Below are positions 1-14,428 of a stretch of 64,000 nucleotides of DNA, in pieces (positions within the stretch are counted from its first letter, which is position 1; the number at the start of each line of letters is the position of its first letter). The notes below the pieces were generated by a model. That model searched no databases. It had not been told where the DNA came from and saw nothing but the letters and a program-made list of their open reading frames with translations. Position numbers and translations under genes: made by a program. The DNA is taken from positions 72,501 to 136,500 of the forward strand of contig JAXCGZ010017030.1 of the NCBI GenBank assembly GCA_037179515.1, written 5' to 3'. This DNA comes from Halocaridina rubra. Its lineage: Eukaryota > Arthropoda > Malacostraca > Decapoda > Atyidae.

Positions 1-32
1 CGTTTATCGCATTTATTTCAAATACCAGCTAT

Positions 33-258
33 ATAGGCATTAATAGTAATATAATAAAAACATTAACAAATGTGAAAACATGAATCATACTTTACTCCTG
101 ACCGGCACTCGAACCTAAGACACATAGTTACTATGCCAGGGCTCTATCACCTTCAACACTGAAGGTTTAAAGAAGAAGCAAACCTTATAGCTAACTGCTA
201 TTCTAGGAATGAACACATTCTTCCTGAATGACATTTTGTTCATATTACAGCTTCTCCT
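33..258 (-). repeat. Degenerate SINE-like unit with tRNA-related head (inverted copy)
   Basis: On the minus strand this is a diverged copy of the ~273-bp unit that forms the array at 60.3-62 kb. It shares the pieces reading (on the plus strand) GTGAAAACATGAATCATA, a B-box-like CGAACCTAAG complement near 110-118, and the stretch around 'aggaatgaacacattcttcctgaatg'-type sequence near 205-230. It faces the plus-strand copies that start at about 259, so the two form a loose inverted repeat. No tRNA cloverleaf closes well, so it is not a tRNA gene. Confidence 0.7.
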
Positions 259-819
<561 letters not shown>

Positions 820-879
820 TCATTTACCTTGGCTGTTTCCCCCAAATTAGAGGGTAGCCGACATAAAAAAAAAAGGAAA

Positions 880-2930
880 CAATAAGGGCATTACTTTGCT
901 CTATGGGCAATGACGAGGGAGTAGCGACCGTTCAAATAGCACTGCTGTAGTGTCACAGCCCATCCTCCCAGCTCTTCCACAACCTGTGTCGCCTCATAAT
1001 GCCAACTCCTCTACTGCCCCTACCACAGGGCTACCTCTGTAAGATGCAGCCCCGTGGTAACAGCAGATGCCCATTAGAGCTGCGTCACAATCGCTCGCCA
1101 CTCATCCCTATTCCTAGCACACTCACTTGCTTCCCTCACATCCATCCTCCTATCATTCAGGGCTCTCCTTACTACATCCATCCACCCAAACCTAGGCCTC
1201 CCTCTAGCATTTTTCCCATCAACTCTCGCATTCATCACCTTTTTTCAGCAGTCTTTCATCATCCACCCTCTCCACATGGCCAAAACATCTCAGAACATTC
1301 ATATCTACACTGGCTGCCAATTCTCTCCTCACACCCGTTTTTGCTCTCACCACTTCATTCTTAGCCCTATCCAACCGAGATACACCAATCATACTCCTCA
1401 GGCATTTCATCTCAAACACATTTAGTTTTTGTCTCTCCCTTACTTTCATACCCCACAACTCTGATCCATACATCACAGTTGGCACAACCACTTTCTCATA
1501 CAAAACTTTCTTAGCATTCATTTCCAACCCTCTATTCTTCATCACTCCTTTCAATGCACCCAACACTTTACATCCTTCATTCACTCTGTGACACACATCT
1601 GCTTCCACCCCACCATTTGCAGCTATAACTGAGCCTAAATACTTAAACTGATCAACTTCCTCAAGTGTCTCTCCATTCAACATAGCAGTCAATCAAGCAC
1701 CATCCTCATTTCTTGTACACCTTATAACCTTGCTCATTCCCACATTCACTCGCAACTTCCTTCTCTCACACACCATTTCAAATTCTGATACTAACTGACA
1801 CAGATTGTCCTCTGAATCTGCCACCACCACAGTATCATCTGCAAACAGCAACTGATTCAGCTCCCACACGTTATCATCCCCATCTACCATTCTCAAACTT
1901 CGACCATGCACTCGCTCATTCACCTCTCTTACGACTCCATCATTATACAAATTAAACAGCCATGGTGACATCACACATCCCTGTCTCAGTCCCACACTCA
2001 CTGGAAACCACTCACTCACTTCATTCCCTACAGTAACATAAGCTCTACTGCCCTCATACAAACTCTTTACTGCTTGCAACAGTCTACCATCAATTCCATA
2101 TAACCTCAAAACATTTCACATTGCCTCTCTATTAACTCTATCATATGCTTTCTCCAGATCCAAAAATGAAGAATGCACATCCTTTCCCATTGCTAAATAC
2201 TTCTCACATAAATGCCTAACTATAAAATTCTGATCTACACAACTTCTACCTCTCCTAAAGCCACTCTACTCTTTTGCGATCACATTTTCTGTCTTATCCC
2301 TAATCCTATTAATCAGTATCCTACCATACACTTTTCCTACCACTCTCAACAAACTTATACCCCTAAAATTACTGCATTCATACACATCTCCCTTACCTTC
2401 GTATAGGGGCACTATACAAGCAATCACCCATTCCACTGGCACCATTGACAACATAAAGCATATCTCACTAACCATTCCAATGCAGTCACACCCCCTTCTT
2501 TCAATACCTCTTCTTTCAACATCTCCTCTCTCACACCATCCATTTCAAGTGCTTTACCTGCTTTCGTTTCATCCAATGCCCTTTTCGCCTCCTCTATTGT
2601 AATCTCACTCCCATTTTCATCTCTCATTACTGGCACTTGAACACCCCCCCCCACTGCCACTATAGCTGCCTCTCTATCTTCCTCAACATTCAGCAGGCAC
2701 TCAAAATGTTCTGACTATCTTTTCCTTGCATCGTTCCCTCTTAACTTCTGTCCATTCACATCTTTCACTGTCTCTTCCATCCTCGGTCCACCCTTCCTTG
2801 CTCTCTTCACTTCTTTCCAAATCTTCTTTTTATTCTCCTCATATGACCTACTAAAATCCTGTCCCCACCTAGCATTTGCCAACCTCTTCTAGTCCATAAC
2901 CTTCCGCTTTACAAGGGGAATGAGGCTTGT
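880..2930 (-). mobile_element. RTE-like non-LTR retrotransposon fragment, 5'-truncated (RTE-1)
   Basis: The minus strand encodes the reverse transcriptase and C-terminal region of an RTE-like LINE. No endonuclease is present: coding similarity fades at about 2900 near the adjoining TA tract, so the copy lacks its 5' end. The 880-1215 stretch is 3' UTR-like and shows no further open frame. A second, longer copy of a related element lies at 13200-19295 on the same strand. The RTE assignment rests on recognised RT and C-terminal motifs and is family-level only. Confidence 0.75.
1219..2660 (-). pseudogene. RTE-like reverse transcriptase, broken
   Basis: Read from 2660 down, the pieces give, in order, the region upstream of the RT (ALDETKAGKA), an RT finger block (FRGISLLRVVGKVYGRIL), the palm (GLRQGCVMSPWLFNLY, then LLFADDTVVVAD with the catalytic Asp pair), and the C-terminal block (FKYLGSVIAANG, YGSELWGM, RCFGHVERVDDERLLKK). 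The palm (1693-2109) and C-terminal (1219-1692) pieces share one frame and are separated by a single stop at 1693. A frame change lies near 2430-2470, and codons are lost near 2110-2260. The active site residues are intact but the frame is not, so this is a dead copy. Confidence 0.8.
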
Positions 2931-2934
2931 GTCT

Positions 2935-3119
<185 letters not shown>

Positions 3120-3179
3120 ACTATGCCAATTCCAGCATTTGCGTGGCTAGTGAGCCATTTATTCAATTTCTAGTCTGGT

Positions 3180-4860
<1,681 letters not shown>

Positions 4861-4914
4861 AGTTTACATAATTTTTCCTACATTGTTATCAATTCTTTTT
4901 CCTTTGCCCATTCC

Positions 4915-5580
4915 CTGTTACCAGTAGTGTTCCACATGGCTCAGTTCTTCCACTACTCTTTTCCCTCTCTTCATAAATTATCTTCTACAATCCCCATCTT
5001 CCTCTCTTTTTCACGCCTTTGCCGACGATTCTATCCTTTGTTTTAACTCTCCCTTTTCTTCACAACCTTCATTTGCTACTCGTAATCAGTCTCGCATCAC
5101 TCTTTCTTCTACTCTCAACTCCGATTTGCAGAGGGTATCTGAGAGGGGCACCCACACTTTAGTTAAATTTAATGCCTTCAAAAGACAGTTTCTGGCTATC
5201 TCTTTATCGTCTTCTCTTGATAGCCCTATTATCTTTGAAACTAACTAGATTTACCCTCTTACTTCAATCAACATATTGCAAATTCAAATACCCTCTAACT
5301 TGCCTTGGAGGAATCACATAATCAAAATTTCGAAATCTGCATACAAAAAATGTGGGGTTCTGATTCGCCTTCGTCGTTGCTTTTCCTCTTTACAATTACA
5401 TAAAATCTATGAAGGTCTTATCCGTCCCTGCTTAGAATACTGCTCACATATATGAGGTACTTCTTCTTATACTAATCTTCTTGATAGGGCTGAATCTAAG
5501 GCAGTTATACTCATTAATGATCCTTCTCTTACTACAAATCCGGATTCTCTCTCTCTCCATCGTAACGTATCATCCCTTTC
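4915..5580 (+). mobile_element. Jockey-like LINE fragment (RT palm to C-terminal region)
   Basis: The plus strand is closely related at DNA level to 15970-16620 of the longer jockey-like copy. It starts inside the RT at the 'ttccacatggctcagttcttcc' block (VPHGSVLP-type palm motif), passes the palm active-site region (HAFADDS-type, near 5026-5036), the stretch FNAFKRQFLAISL, and the C-terminal EYCSH(I)(stop)GTSS block near 5440-5465. Several stops are present, for example near 5247 and 5456. It ends at about 5580 where a minisatellite begins. It is a fossil fragment without an endonuclease. Confidence 0.8.
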
Positions 5581-5584
5581 TCTT

Positions 5585-6045
5585 CTCTAATATTTAAATC
5601 TCTGGTGAAATGAAGTCTCTAAGTCCAACTGAAGCAGTCAGTGTAAATTCATGTATTCTCTCAGTACTGACATTTTGATATTTATATCTCTCGTGAAATC
5701 AGGAGCCTTTAAGTCGAACTCTATTGGTCACTATAAATGCTTCTATTCTGTCAGTATTGATATTTTAATATTTACATTTCTGGTGAAATGAGAGGCCCTT
5801 AAGTCCAATTGTAGAAGTCAGTATAAATGCTTCTATTCTGTCAGTGTTAACATTTTCATACCTATACATCTAATGAAATAAGGAGACCCTAAGTCTTACT
5901 GCAGCAGAACAAATGCTTCTGTTGTTAGTATTAACATATTTAATACTTATATCTCTGAAATGAGGAACCCCTTAGTCTAACTCAGTATTCAGGTTAATTC
6001 TTTTATTTTGTGAGTATCAGAATTTTGAAATCTCCATAAAAAAAA
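5585..6045. repeat. Minisatellite, about five units of 88-90 bp
   Basis: The landmark TCT(G/C)GTGAAAT recurs at 5601, 5689 and 5779, and in diverged form at 5869 and 5952. Spacings are 88, 90, 90 and 83 bp. Each unit also carries a CTTAAGTCCAACT-like block and an ATGCTTCTATTCTGTCAGT-like block. Units are diverged by perhaps 15-25% by eye. No reading frame is conserved across units. Confidence 0.85.
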
Positions 6046-6660
6046 ATTAATTAAGACTTCCACTCAGTCTGATACAGATTGCTTAGGGACTCCTCCTTCC
6101 ATCATAATATAAATAGGAGTTTGATCAATGCATGGTTGCGACACGGGGTCATATTAAAAGGGGTTAAACAGAAATGAGAGCGTCACGAAAATCCTTTGAA
6201 TACGAAGTAAATCACTTAAAAGGCATTTATTCTCTCAGCTTTTACAATTACTGTACAATGCTCTGAGTACATGACGAAGGTTAATGGTCTCTGACAAATA
6301 ACAGCACAAAACCCTACTATATAGCTAAGCCCCAAGTTCACTCTCCATTCACGTGGACCCAGTGATCTCTAGGTAACGGATGAACAACTGAGCAGACCTG
6401 TAGGAAATCACTGACGCCCTTTACATTTAATTGCACCACTAACGACGTGAGAACTAAAAGTTAATCAATCTCGGACCAGGATGGAACCTGCAGCCAGTAT
6501 ATCAAGAGCCACAGTTGTTACCATTACTAACAGCATATACAGGCCTCTTTAACAATCATATTATGAGGATGTGTCTCTTTCCCCCTATGGCCTTTTTTTT
6601 CACTAAGAGTGGTCACCACAGGCCACAATATCCTAATATAGAATGGTAAAAGTCATATCT
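6046..6660. other. Unassigned stretch, no gene seen
   Basis: About 600 bp between the minisatellite and the LINE ORF1 remnant. I see no long open frame, tandem repeat or recognisable element end. A short poly-A near 6038-6046 and a poly-T near 6593-6600 are the only simple features. It may be the 5' UTR of the element whose ORF1 remnant follows, but nothing shows this. Confidence 0.4.
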
Positions 6661-6674
6661 CTGGCAAAACAAAA

Positions 6675-7600
6675 TGTCGGATCGAGGTGGGTACAGTCCA
6701 AGTGAAGGACAAAGACCACTCAGGGGGATCTAATAAGCTTGGGGAAGATATATTCAAATACCTCTGTGAAGGCAACCTTATCATCTATAAAGTAATCCAT
6801 AATCAGAATGGATTTGTCTTGGTCCTGGGTGATGAGTACCTGGAATAACTCACCAGCAGTGAGTGTAAAGCCATTTTCCATAAAGGAAGTTTGAAATTAC
6901 CATACCACCTAAACTTAAAGCTCAGAAAACAGTTTTGATTATGAGCGTGGACCCATATGTCACAGGGCATTATAACGAAGAAATTAAAGTGGAACTCGCA
7001 GGACTAAATGAGACCGTCAAAGTAGAATCAGTCATCAAAATTGCCAATACAACACGTGTATTGAAATTGGGCCTTCATACATTAAGCATGGCAAAGGTCA
7101 AAGATAAGGAGATTTTCTTCTTCAAAACTAAAATCAACCCTACAGATGCTGAAGATGAGATCTTCGTACACATTAACAATTGCAACAGCTTAGATCACAC
7201 CACTAGGGACTGCCCTAGCGATATCACTATTTCTCAGAATGCTCGGAAATTGGTCACCATTGGAACGACAACAAATGTAAGACTCAGACCAAAAAGTACA
7301 TTAACATCTCAGGGGGACACTCCAAACTAGCTGCTGGGTGCTCACTAAAGAAGAAACTAAGACAGGAGAAATTGGCTGAAATAAGAAAAACCAAAAAGGA
7401 ACCTACATTATCCTACTCTGAAGCAGTAGGAACAACTCTTCTCATATCTTCCATTATGCCAAATGAGCAATTACAGTATCCCTTGAACACTGAAGAGATG
7501 ACCACCATCATAATTAGTGCCATGGTATTTGCCCAAGTGATGAACTCCACTCACCCTGGTATTCTCGAAGTGTTAATGAAATTTACTGACTAAGCAACTT
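6675..7600 (+). pseudogene. LINE ORF1 remnant (nucleic-acid-binding, RRM/CCHC type), jockey-like
   Basis: The best piece (6935-7330, 131 residues) has a VDPYVTGHYNEEIKVEL start resembling the RRM-type fold of jockey ORF1 proteins. It is followed by EIFFFKTKINPTD and a partial zinc knuckle, NNCNSLDHTTRDC, in which the first Cys pair is damaged. A further piece (7372-7593) reads LSYSEAVGTTL and AMVFAQVMNSTHPG. Stops and frame changes separate the pieces and extend upstream to about 6675 (frames with SLIRMD-like and LVLGDEYLE fragments). ORF1 proteins of this kind bind element RNA. No matching RT follows; the next sequence is a gypsy element on the other strand. Confidence 0.55.
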
Positions 7601-7719
7601 ACTAACTATTAAACTACCTAAAATGTGCCTGATGAGGGCAATTTTCTTTGTCCGCCCTACTGTCACATTCATAAACAGTGTATGAGATTAACTAATTACT
7701 AGTCTGAATGTGAAATGAT

Positions 7720-7870
7720 AATGGACAGAAAATTCACTACTTACCCTGGAAACTGGTCCAGAAAAATAAAAGATATAAGTTACATTATCAAGGAGTACAC
7801 TATGAGCAAGAAAACCGACCTGAGTAACCAAATGAACCAACTCAATGCAATAAAGCAGCAGACAATATTC
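7720..7870 (-). repeat. LTR-like flank of Gypsy-3 copy 2 (3' side)
   Basis: It shares blocks with 11750-11890: ACCCTGGAAACTGG, CCAGAAA.AAAA, GATATAA, AAGAA..CC and CCTGAGTAAC, in the same orientation and spacing, ending near GCAGACAA. On the element's strand the shared text includes CCAG-GGTAAGTAG, a splice-donor-like sequence. The exact ends were not resolved because no clear TG..CA termini or target duplication survive. Confidence 0.6.
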
Positions 7871-8099
7871 AGTGTGCTTGCCTCATACCAAAAACCCTCA
7901 CTACGACTTTCTAAACACTACCCCTCAATTCCCATCACCACTCATGGTTATTATCTCATCTTATGGAAATACCGACACATTAATCTGCCCAAAACTCAGT
8001 GATACAAAATCAAACAAGAGCATTAAAGAAACCAAAATAAGCAATAACGAATATCTTACAATAACTATGTTAATTTACACCACACCTTGATCTCTAGAT

Positions 8100-10640
8100 C
8101 AATTTAATCTTCATCATTAAGATTTCCCTCAACATAATCTGTCATCTATCCTGGTGCCCATCCCTCTTGCTGCAAGCACTGTAATAGTACCTTGCCTACT
8201 TCGTCTACCTCACGTTCTTCACTCTCCACCACCCGCCGCCAATTCAAGATGTCCCACGGTATTCTGTAGACAGAAATATTATTTAGGGAATGCAAGTCCT
8301 TCACAATCCCTCTTCTCCACTGAGATGTGCAAATTTCATCAGGAGGTTTCACCAAAACCTCGTCTCCCCTTCATGCTTATTCCCAACAACCATTAAGAGT
8401 ACACTCAAATAACACCTCTCATACTGAAATACTGCTCTTTGAGACACTGTTTTCTCATCTTGTCCCAACCTAGGTGATATATTATACCAAAATAATGCTT
8501 TTGCAGGTGTTACATGAACCCTTTCTGCCATTGCCTTTATGATCCGATGGTGTTCTTCCAAAATCTCATTTCCACTAGGTCGATAAGCTGCTCTGATGAA
8601 GGGACTTGTATTCTACTTATTCATCACATCCTTCACAACTTGTGACTGGAAAGAAGTACTGTTATCCATCAATACCTCATCGACTGAAACCCTCTCTATA
8701 AAGGCCCCATTCAACACAGTCGCAATCTCCTCCACAGTCTCTGTCCTCAATGCTCTTCAGATTACAATTGACCAGGACCACAATCTATCATAGATAAAAA
8801 TCTCCCTTGCTGATAATGAGTTGCAGCAATTGCCAATATTTTCTAATCATTCTCCCCTCTAATTTCCCCTGTTTTATGTGATTTTTGTGCAGGGTCTATT
8901 GATTGACACCGGATGTATCATCTTACCATTTTCCAAACTTCATCCCTCTTCACTGTTGTGTCCATATATCTAGCCACAAACTACATCCTATCAACCTCAT
9001 GTGGTGCATTTGATGCAACATATTCAGCCTTCTCTTCTTTCCTCTTCTCGGGTATCCTAAGCCAAGATTTCTGATGGCATAACAACAAAACTCGCCCCAA
9101 CCCAAACTCATCATCGATCAATGTCTTCTAAATCCCAGGTTTGCGCTTTACAATGATCTCCACAGCTCCCTTTGCACAGACTCTATTCTCAGCAGCCAAA
9201 ACGGAGTTGACCCACCCCAACACCGGCTAAATTAGTTCTAATCTCAACCTCTTGCCAGTTAAGTTAACTCCTTTCAACACAGTATCCAGCTGTGACACAT
9301 TGATGTGACTGTGGTCATCCTTCTTTTATAGCCATGTTCAGTCTTCAGCTATGAAGCCACCCATTTCTAGTATCATACCTGTTGCTATGCTACTTGCATC
9401 ATACCATACAACCCCCCTCTCTGATGTTGGAGCATGCCACTTCCCTCTTAACAGATATTCACTTTCTACTCTTTCCACAACATTCCGAATCCTCATCATT
9501 TTTTTTTCCACCAGGTTCATCCTCCCATCTTAAACCTTTACATAACTGCAAGCCACCAAAGCTATCCACATTAGGATTTTGATCCACAAAGTATCTACTA
9601 ATAGAGATAAGTTTACTCTTCTATTCATTTTATCCTTCACTCCTAGAATCTCATTACCTCTTCTGAAAGTAAGATTACCGTCTCCATATCTCTCCAATTT
9701 CAGGTCCTCCATCCATTCATTCTGGTTGCTTATAAGTCAGCCCAACCCTGCCCAAATGTTCCCCTTTTTCGGACGATGTTACCTTAGTTTCAGTCTCCAT
9801 TATATCGTCAATGTAAGAATTTGTAGCCTCTTCTATCACTTTCTCTTTCCTCAAGACTGTCTTCAGGATCTATGTCATAATGAGGAGTGCAGAGCAGAAC
9901 TCAAAACCCAACCTTGTTAAGCAATAGGTTCTCTCTACATATTTCACTAGCTGATACTTCCATAACGCCTCTGTTACATGAATTTGAAGAGAAACTGACT
10001 TTCAATCCACAATTGTTGAGGCTCCACTCATCTGCCACCATACTCTTTATGTTTTGCCACATACATCAGTGACATCATCACCAGCATGACACCTCACCTA
10101 TGCATTATACTTGAGGAAAAATACAGATCATACGTTATAGTTTGTCGGCTGAACTTCTTCCATTAAAGGCAACACTCCGCTCTTCACTTTTCCCCTCTGA
10201 GGCTTTATGCCTTCTTTAATCCACCATTTCACCTCTTTGTCGAAATCTTCTTTCATTTACTCTTATACAGTATAATCATAACAACCAATAAGGGTTCTCA
10301 ACACTGGCAACTCCTTTCAGATATCACTCTACCAACCACTTCTTACAAGTAACTACCACAACAAAATCCTTGTGCTTAATTTTTAACTACACCGCCTCTC
10401 TCAATACCTTTCTTTATCACACCCTTATGTGATTCAGCTTCATTTTTGACCAAGCAAAGTTAATAGGGGAGCTCCATCCTAAAGTCCCACTTACCAAGAC
10501 TGATCTCTTCCACCCAGGTGAACTTTGTTTCAGCAGCCTCAACTGCTTTGCCAATACCCTATTTTTTCCCACTGTCGCTGTACACTGACCTTCCTCCTTC
10601 TCAAAGCTTGAGCAGACTTCGCCCTTCCCAAACTTCATTA
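8100..10640 (-). pseudogene. Gypsy-3 copy 2 pol: RT, RNase H, integrase, broken
   Basis: In element order: the RT N-terminal block (minus frames near 10200-10260, KEDFDKEVKWWIKEG, parallel to EFEKEVDRWIKE of the other copy); the RT connection region (9530-9712, with LTFRRGNEILGV); RNase H (9338-9520, VVWYDASSIATGMILEMGG, keeping the first catalytic Asp); and the integrase end (8349-8561, EEHHRIIKAMAERVHVTPAKA, with the catalytic Glu neighbourhood, then WYNISPRLGQD). The C-terminal piece (8146-8355, GIVKDLHSLNNISVYRIPWDIL) follows. Frames shift between all pieces. A related but better preserved version is at 57.2-59.7 kb. Confidence 0.75.
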
Positions 10641-11730
10641 CCTTTCATAAATGTCACCTCACCAATCTGACTGATCACATCTATCCCCAGTACTACCTCA
10701 AATCCATCAATGACTGTAATAAAAACAAGGGCCCTAATTCATAATAGGGTGCCCTATACTATCAACTCCACTTCTTGGGTATCCATCGAGAATCACCAGA
10801 CTCCTTTCCTCTCCCTAATAATACTCTCCAGATGATCAGACAGTTATCACATTGGTCGAACAGCCAGAATCCACTAAAACTCTTGCCTCTCTTCCACCCA
10901 CCAAAAAATTCAGTACTGGTAAAATTCTTGGAATTGCCTTTACTGAACCGTGGGAGTAGGCTGTGGAGCAATAGCAAATCTTTGGTCATTTTTCTGGTTA
11001 CAGTGGTCAGCTACATGTCTCAGTTTTCCACATCAGTAGCAGATTGTCTAGTTTTGGTTCCTTTCACTCCCTTACCATGTGTGGGCCTTCACATACGATA
11101 AAATCGGCCCCTGAAACCACATGTATCTTCCTTTCTACCACTCAGCATATCAAGCTGGTGTTGCGGAGTCTGCCAATTTTCCAATTGCAACCTATCCTGT
11201 AGTAGCTACTGCCACTACTTCTTTACCTCCTTTTATTGTCAAGACTCTAGATTTAGGTAATAAACTGTTCACAACCATTGATTCAATATCCTTTATTTGT
11301 TGTAATTCCATTGATATTTAATCCAATAATCCAGTCACAACTCCTAACTTTACTACTCCCTCTAAGCCTTCTCCAGGCCATGCAGCTAATCTAGCTAACG
11401 TATTTATTTCATCAGCAAATACGCCTAGTTGTTCCCCTAACCACTGCACCTTTTTAAACCTTCCAATATCATCAAGCATATCCTGTGCAAAAGTTTCTTC
11501 CAATATACTGTGCTCTTAATCTTATCAACATCTGATAGATCCCCATCACCCAACTTCAGATACAATGCTACTGCATCTCTTTTCAGAAAGTTAGGCATAA
11601 TGCTAGCCAAATATTTAATATCCGTCAATTCTGTCACTAATTCCGCCTTCCTTAATCATGCAATAATATCTCCCTTGCCATTATATGATTTCAGCATCTT
11701 GGCATGAAATTTAACCTTTGCCGCCATGTG
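10640..11730 (-). pseudogene. Gypsy-3 copy 2 gag, zinc knuckle and protease, broken
   Basis: The gag start is probably the ATG near 11728, giving MAAKVKFHAKMLKSYNGKGD. Next are DAVALYLKLGDGDLSDVDKIK (11437-11637) and WLGEQLGVFADEINTLARLA (11318-11503), parallel to VFASDIRRLASLAKISKDG in the other copy. A damaged zinc-knuckle region lies near 10980-11110. The protease core LVDSGCST can be read across frames near 10840-10890. The gag would package element RNA and the Asp protease would mature the polyprotein; neither is functional here. Confidence 0.65.
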
Positions 11731-11749
11731 ATCCAAATAACTTGTGATA

Positions 11750-11890
11750 TGAAAACGAACAGAATATTTGCTACTCACCCTGGAAACTGGCCCAGAAATA
11801 AAAACGATATAAATCACTGAGTCAAGGAATCTACCTTGAACAAGAAGATCAGCCTGAGTAACGAAATTAATCACCTTCAATCAAAAAGGC
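11750..11890 (-). repeat. LTR-like flank of Gypsy-3 copy 2 (5' side)
   Basis: Partner of the 7720-7870 segment, lying just upstream of the gag start on the minus strand. It contains CCAG-GGTGAGTAG on the element's strand. The outer end is cut off by, or abuts, the CR1 fragment beginning at about 11891 (GGGAGATTCCAAGATG). Confidence 0.6.
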
Positions 11891-13152
11891 CGCAGACAAA
11901 ATTCTGGGGAGATTCCAAGATGTTGGAAACTAGCGAACGTAGTACCTATCATCAAAAAGGGAATGAGGGATACAGCTCTAAACTATAGACCTATTTCCTT
12001 GCCAGCATAGTTTGTAAAGTTATGAAGAAACTACTAAGAAAACACATTTCTCTTCACTTGGAATCCTTCAACTTTTTGTCAGTGAGGCAACATGGCTTCA
12101 GAGAAAGTAGATCAACAGTAACAAACTTATAAGAATTATATGATGAGGTAATCCAAATCTTACAGAAAAAAAGAGAGCTTGGCAGACTGCATATTCCTAG
12201 TCTTCCAGAAAACATTTGCATGGTCCCACACGGGAGACTTAAAAAGCAGGTGCAAGCAATGGCCAGAATAGGTGGAAATGTCTTGGAATGGATAAAAACA
12301 TATTCAGAAGGAAGGAAACAGAGGGTTAGAGTACGACACTCAGTGTCTGAATGGAGAAGAGTTAGTGGGGGAATTCCACAGGCCTCAGTTTTAGGGCCAT
12401 TTTTGTTCCTTGTATATGTAAATGACCTACCAGAGTCTGTAAATTCATTCATGAATTTGTTTGCAGATGATACAAAGATTGTTAAGAAAGTAAGAGACGA
12501 GAACGATGGTAGATAACTTCAGGAAGATTTAAATAGTCTGCATGAGTGGTCAGAAGAGTGCCTAATGAAATTAGATACTTCTAAATGTAAGGTAATGAGA
12601 ATGGGTACAAGTGCAAGAGGGCCCAAGCTTGACTACTCATTGGCAGGAGCAGAATTTGAAGAGATAGAAAATGTGAGCGATCTAGGAATAAACATACTGG
12701 CCAATTTGTCTCCAGAAATGCATATAAATGGCATAGTAAGGGCAGTATATGCTTTCTCAGCAAATGTAAGGGTAGCCTTAAGGCACATGGGCAAGTAAAT
12801 GTTCAGAAATATTTATGTATCTTATGTGAGGCCAAAGCTTGATTATGCAACCCCCTTTTGGAATTTCCACTTGAAATAGCAAGTAGTTAATCCGGAAAAA
12901 TTTCAAAGACATACCACGAAACTGGTGCCAGAAATAAATAATCTCGGTTTTGGGGAGAGGCTAAGGGAATTAGGCTTACCATCACTCGAAGCTAGAGTAT
13001 TTAAGGGACATATTGGTTATAACAAAGTGGATAGGGATCGATACTTTGATATGGCTGGCACTAGAACAATAGATTATAGTTTGAAGTTTAATAAGAAAAC
13101 TTCTTTACAGGATATAAGGAAGTACTTTTTTAGTGTAAGAGTAGTTGATAAA
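11891..13152 (+). pseudogene. CR1-like LINE fragment, reverse transcriptase
   Basis: Plus-strand copy of the RT to C-terminal part of the CR1-like element also present at 21641-25545 (-). It begins at GGGAGATTCCAAGATG and includes the finger region (NYRPIS-type, stop-interrupted), VPHGRLKKQVQAMARIGGNV, EWRRVSGGIPQASVLGPFLF, and the palm FADDTKIVKKV (near 12460-12490, catalytic Asp pair intact). SPEMHINGIVRAVYAFSANV and a C-terminal YFDMAGTRT block follow. It stops matching at about 13152, just before the stretch that in the longer copy reads NWNSLSE. Several in-frame stops (near 12516, 12798 and 12880) make it a pseudogene. Confidence 0.82.
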
Positions 13153-13199
13153 AATAAATAAATAAAAAACACAGGGAATTACTAATTTGCACCACTCTG

Positions 13200-14428
13200 A
13201 ATATATGCCAGATCTAGTACTCCTAATTCTAAGGTAAAATTACATATACATATACACATGCCTCATTCCCCCTTGTAAGGGGGTGGCCAAGTCAAGAAAT
13301 GCTCATTCACCACGATCCACATATACCCCAACCACTTTTCTCAGCTCCTTTGGAATAAAGGGTTGTCATGTCTCCCCCCCTTCCACCCTGCTTGGGTCAC
13401 CCACAAGGTAGGCTGGCAAGGATATTCTACAATGAGGTCCAAAAGCTGCAGCTGGTTTACCCCCCAGCACTTTATCACATGGCAACTCCCCTCACACCCG
13501 TCCAATACAGATCACTGAGCTAGCAGGTGCGAGAAATCCCTTTGGCCCACATCATCTATGCACAATCTTTCTCCACTCATTCCTATCTCTTACACGCAAT
13601 CTTCCCTGTTCCACTGACATTCTCGTGCATTCAGTCCTCTTTTCACATCATCCATCCATCTCATTCTAGGTCTCCTTCTTGACCTAACTCCAATCACTTC
13701 TGCACTCCACACTCTCTTCATTATTCGTTCATCACTCATCTTTTCCATGTGTCCAAACCAACTCAACATTCTCTGATCTACCCTATTAGACAGCTTCATT
13801 CCAACGCCCGTTCTCCTGACATCCTCATTTCTTACTCTATTTATTCTAGATACACCAATCATACTTCTCAAACACCTCATCTCCATTACATTCAACTTGA
13901 TCCCTTCATCGTCTCTTGCATTTCAAGTCTCTGTTCCATACAATGCTGTCGGCACAATTACACCTTCATATATCCTTCTCTTTGCATTCATTCCCAAATA
14001 TCAATATTTCATTACATTTTTTCAACGCACCTAGATATTTACTTGCTTCTTTCACTCTGTGCTTTACTTCTACATCCACTCGTACACTCGTTGATACATG
14101 CGATCCCAGATACTTAAAAGTCTCAACTTCTTCAAGCAATTCCCCATTCAATCCTACATTCAATCTGCCAACATTAACACTCATCGTGCATCTAATGACT
14201 TCACTTTTACCAATATTCACCAATAACTTCCTTCTTTCACATACCCTAATAAACTCAGTCATCAAATGATTCAATTTTTTCTCATTATCAGCCACCAGTA
14301 CAGTGTCATCTGCAAATAGCAACTGATTCTATTTCCACAACCTTCCATCCTCACCCACTAGTTCCAAGCCTCTGTCTAGTACTCTTTTAGTTACTTCCCT
14401 AACCACTCCATCCATATTCACATTAAAC
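13200..14428 (-). mobile_element. RTE-like LINE RTE-2, 3' portion (RT palm to C-terminus and 3' UTR)
   Basis: Continues, on the minus strand, the RTE-like element that begins at 19295 and is interrupted by a jockey insertion. The first codons after the break read FNVNMDGVVREV, the expected continuation of the GL(R)QGCVMSPWLFN block. The palm follows (13966-14322, LFADDTVLVADNEKKLNHL) with FKYLGSHVSTSVRVD. Then 13590-13895 gives LRSMIGVSRINRVRNEDVRR and SWFGHMEKMSDERIMKRVW. The 13200-13580 stretch is non-coding 3' UTR with GCCTCATTCCCCCTTG, also seen (as complement) beside RTE-1 near 2917. The coding part is broken by frameshifts. Confidence 0.8.

Larger units (their letters stand above)
7715..11890 (-). 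mobile_element. Decayed Ty3/gypsy-type element, Gypsy-3 family copy 2
   Basis: Reading from 11.75 kb down, the minus strand gives gag, zinc knuckle, protease, RT, RNase H and integrase remnants in the Ty3/gypsy order. These are similar piece by piece to the Gypsy-3 element at 33.1-34.7 / 57.2-59.8 kb. Two similar same-orientation segments (7720-7870 and 11750-11890) flank the coding part and look like LTRs. The right edge abuts a CR1 fragment at about 11891. Every domain carries stops or frameshifts, so the copy is old. Confidence 0.75.

Noticed and set aside
7715..8090. Protein of 95 codons starting MIMDRKFTTYPGNW
   Set aside because: It overlaps the LTR-like flank of the minus-strand Gypsy-3 copy, is matched at 11.75-11.89 kb as DNA but not as a frame, and has no recognisable domain.
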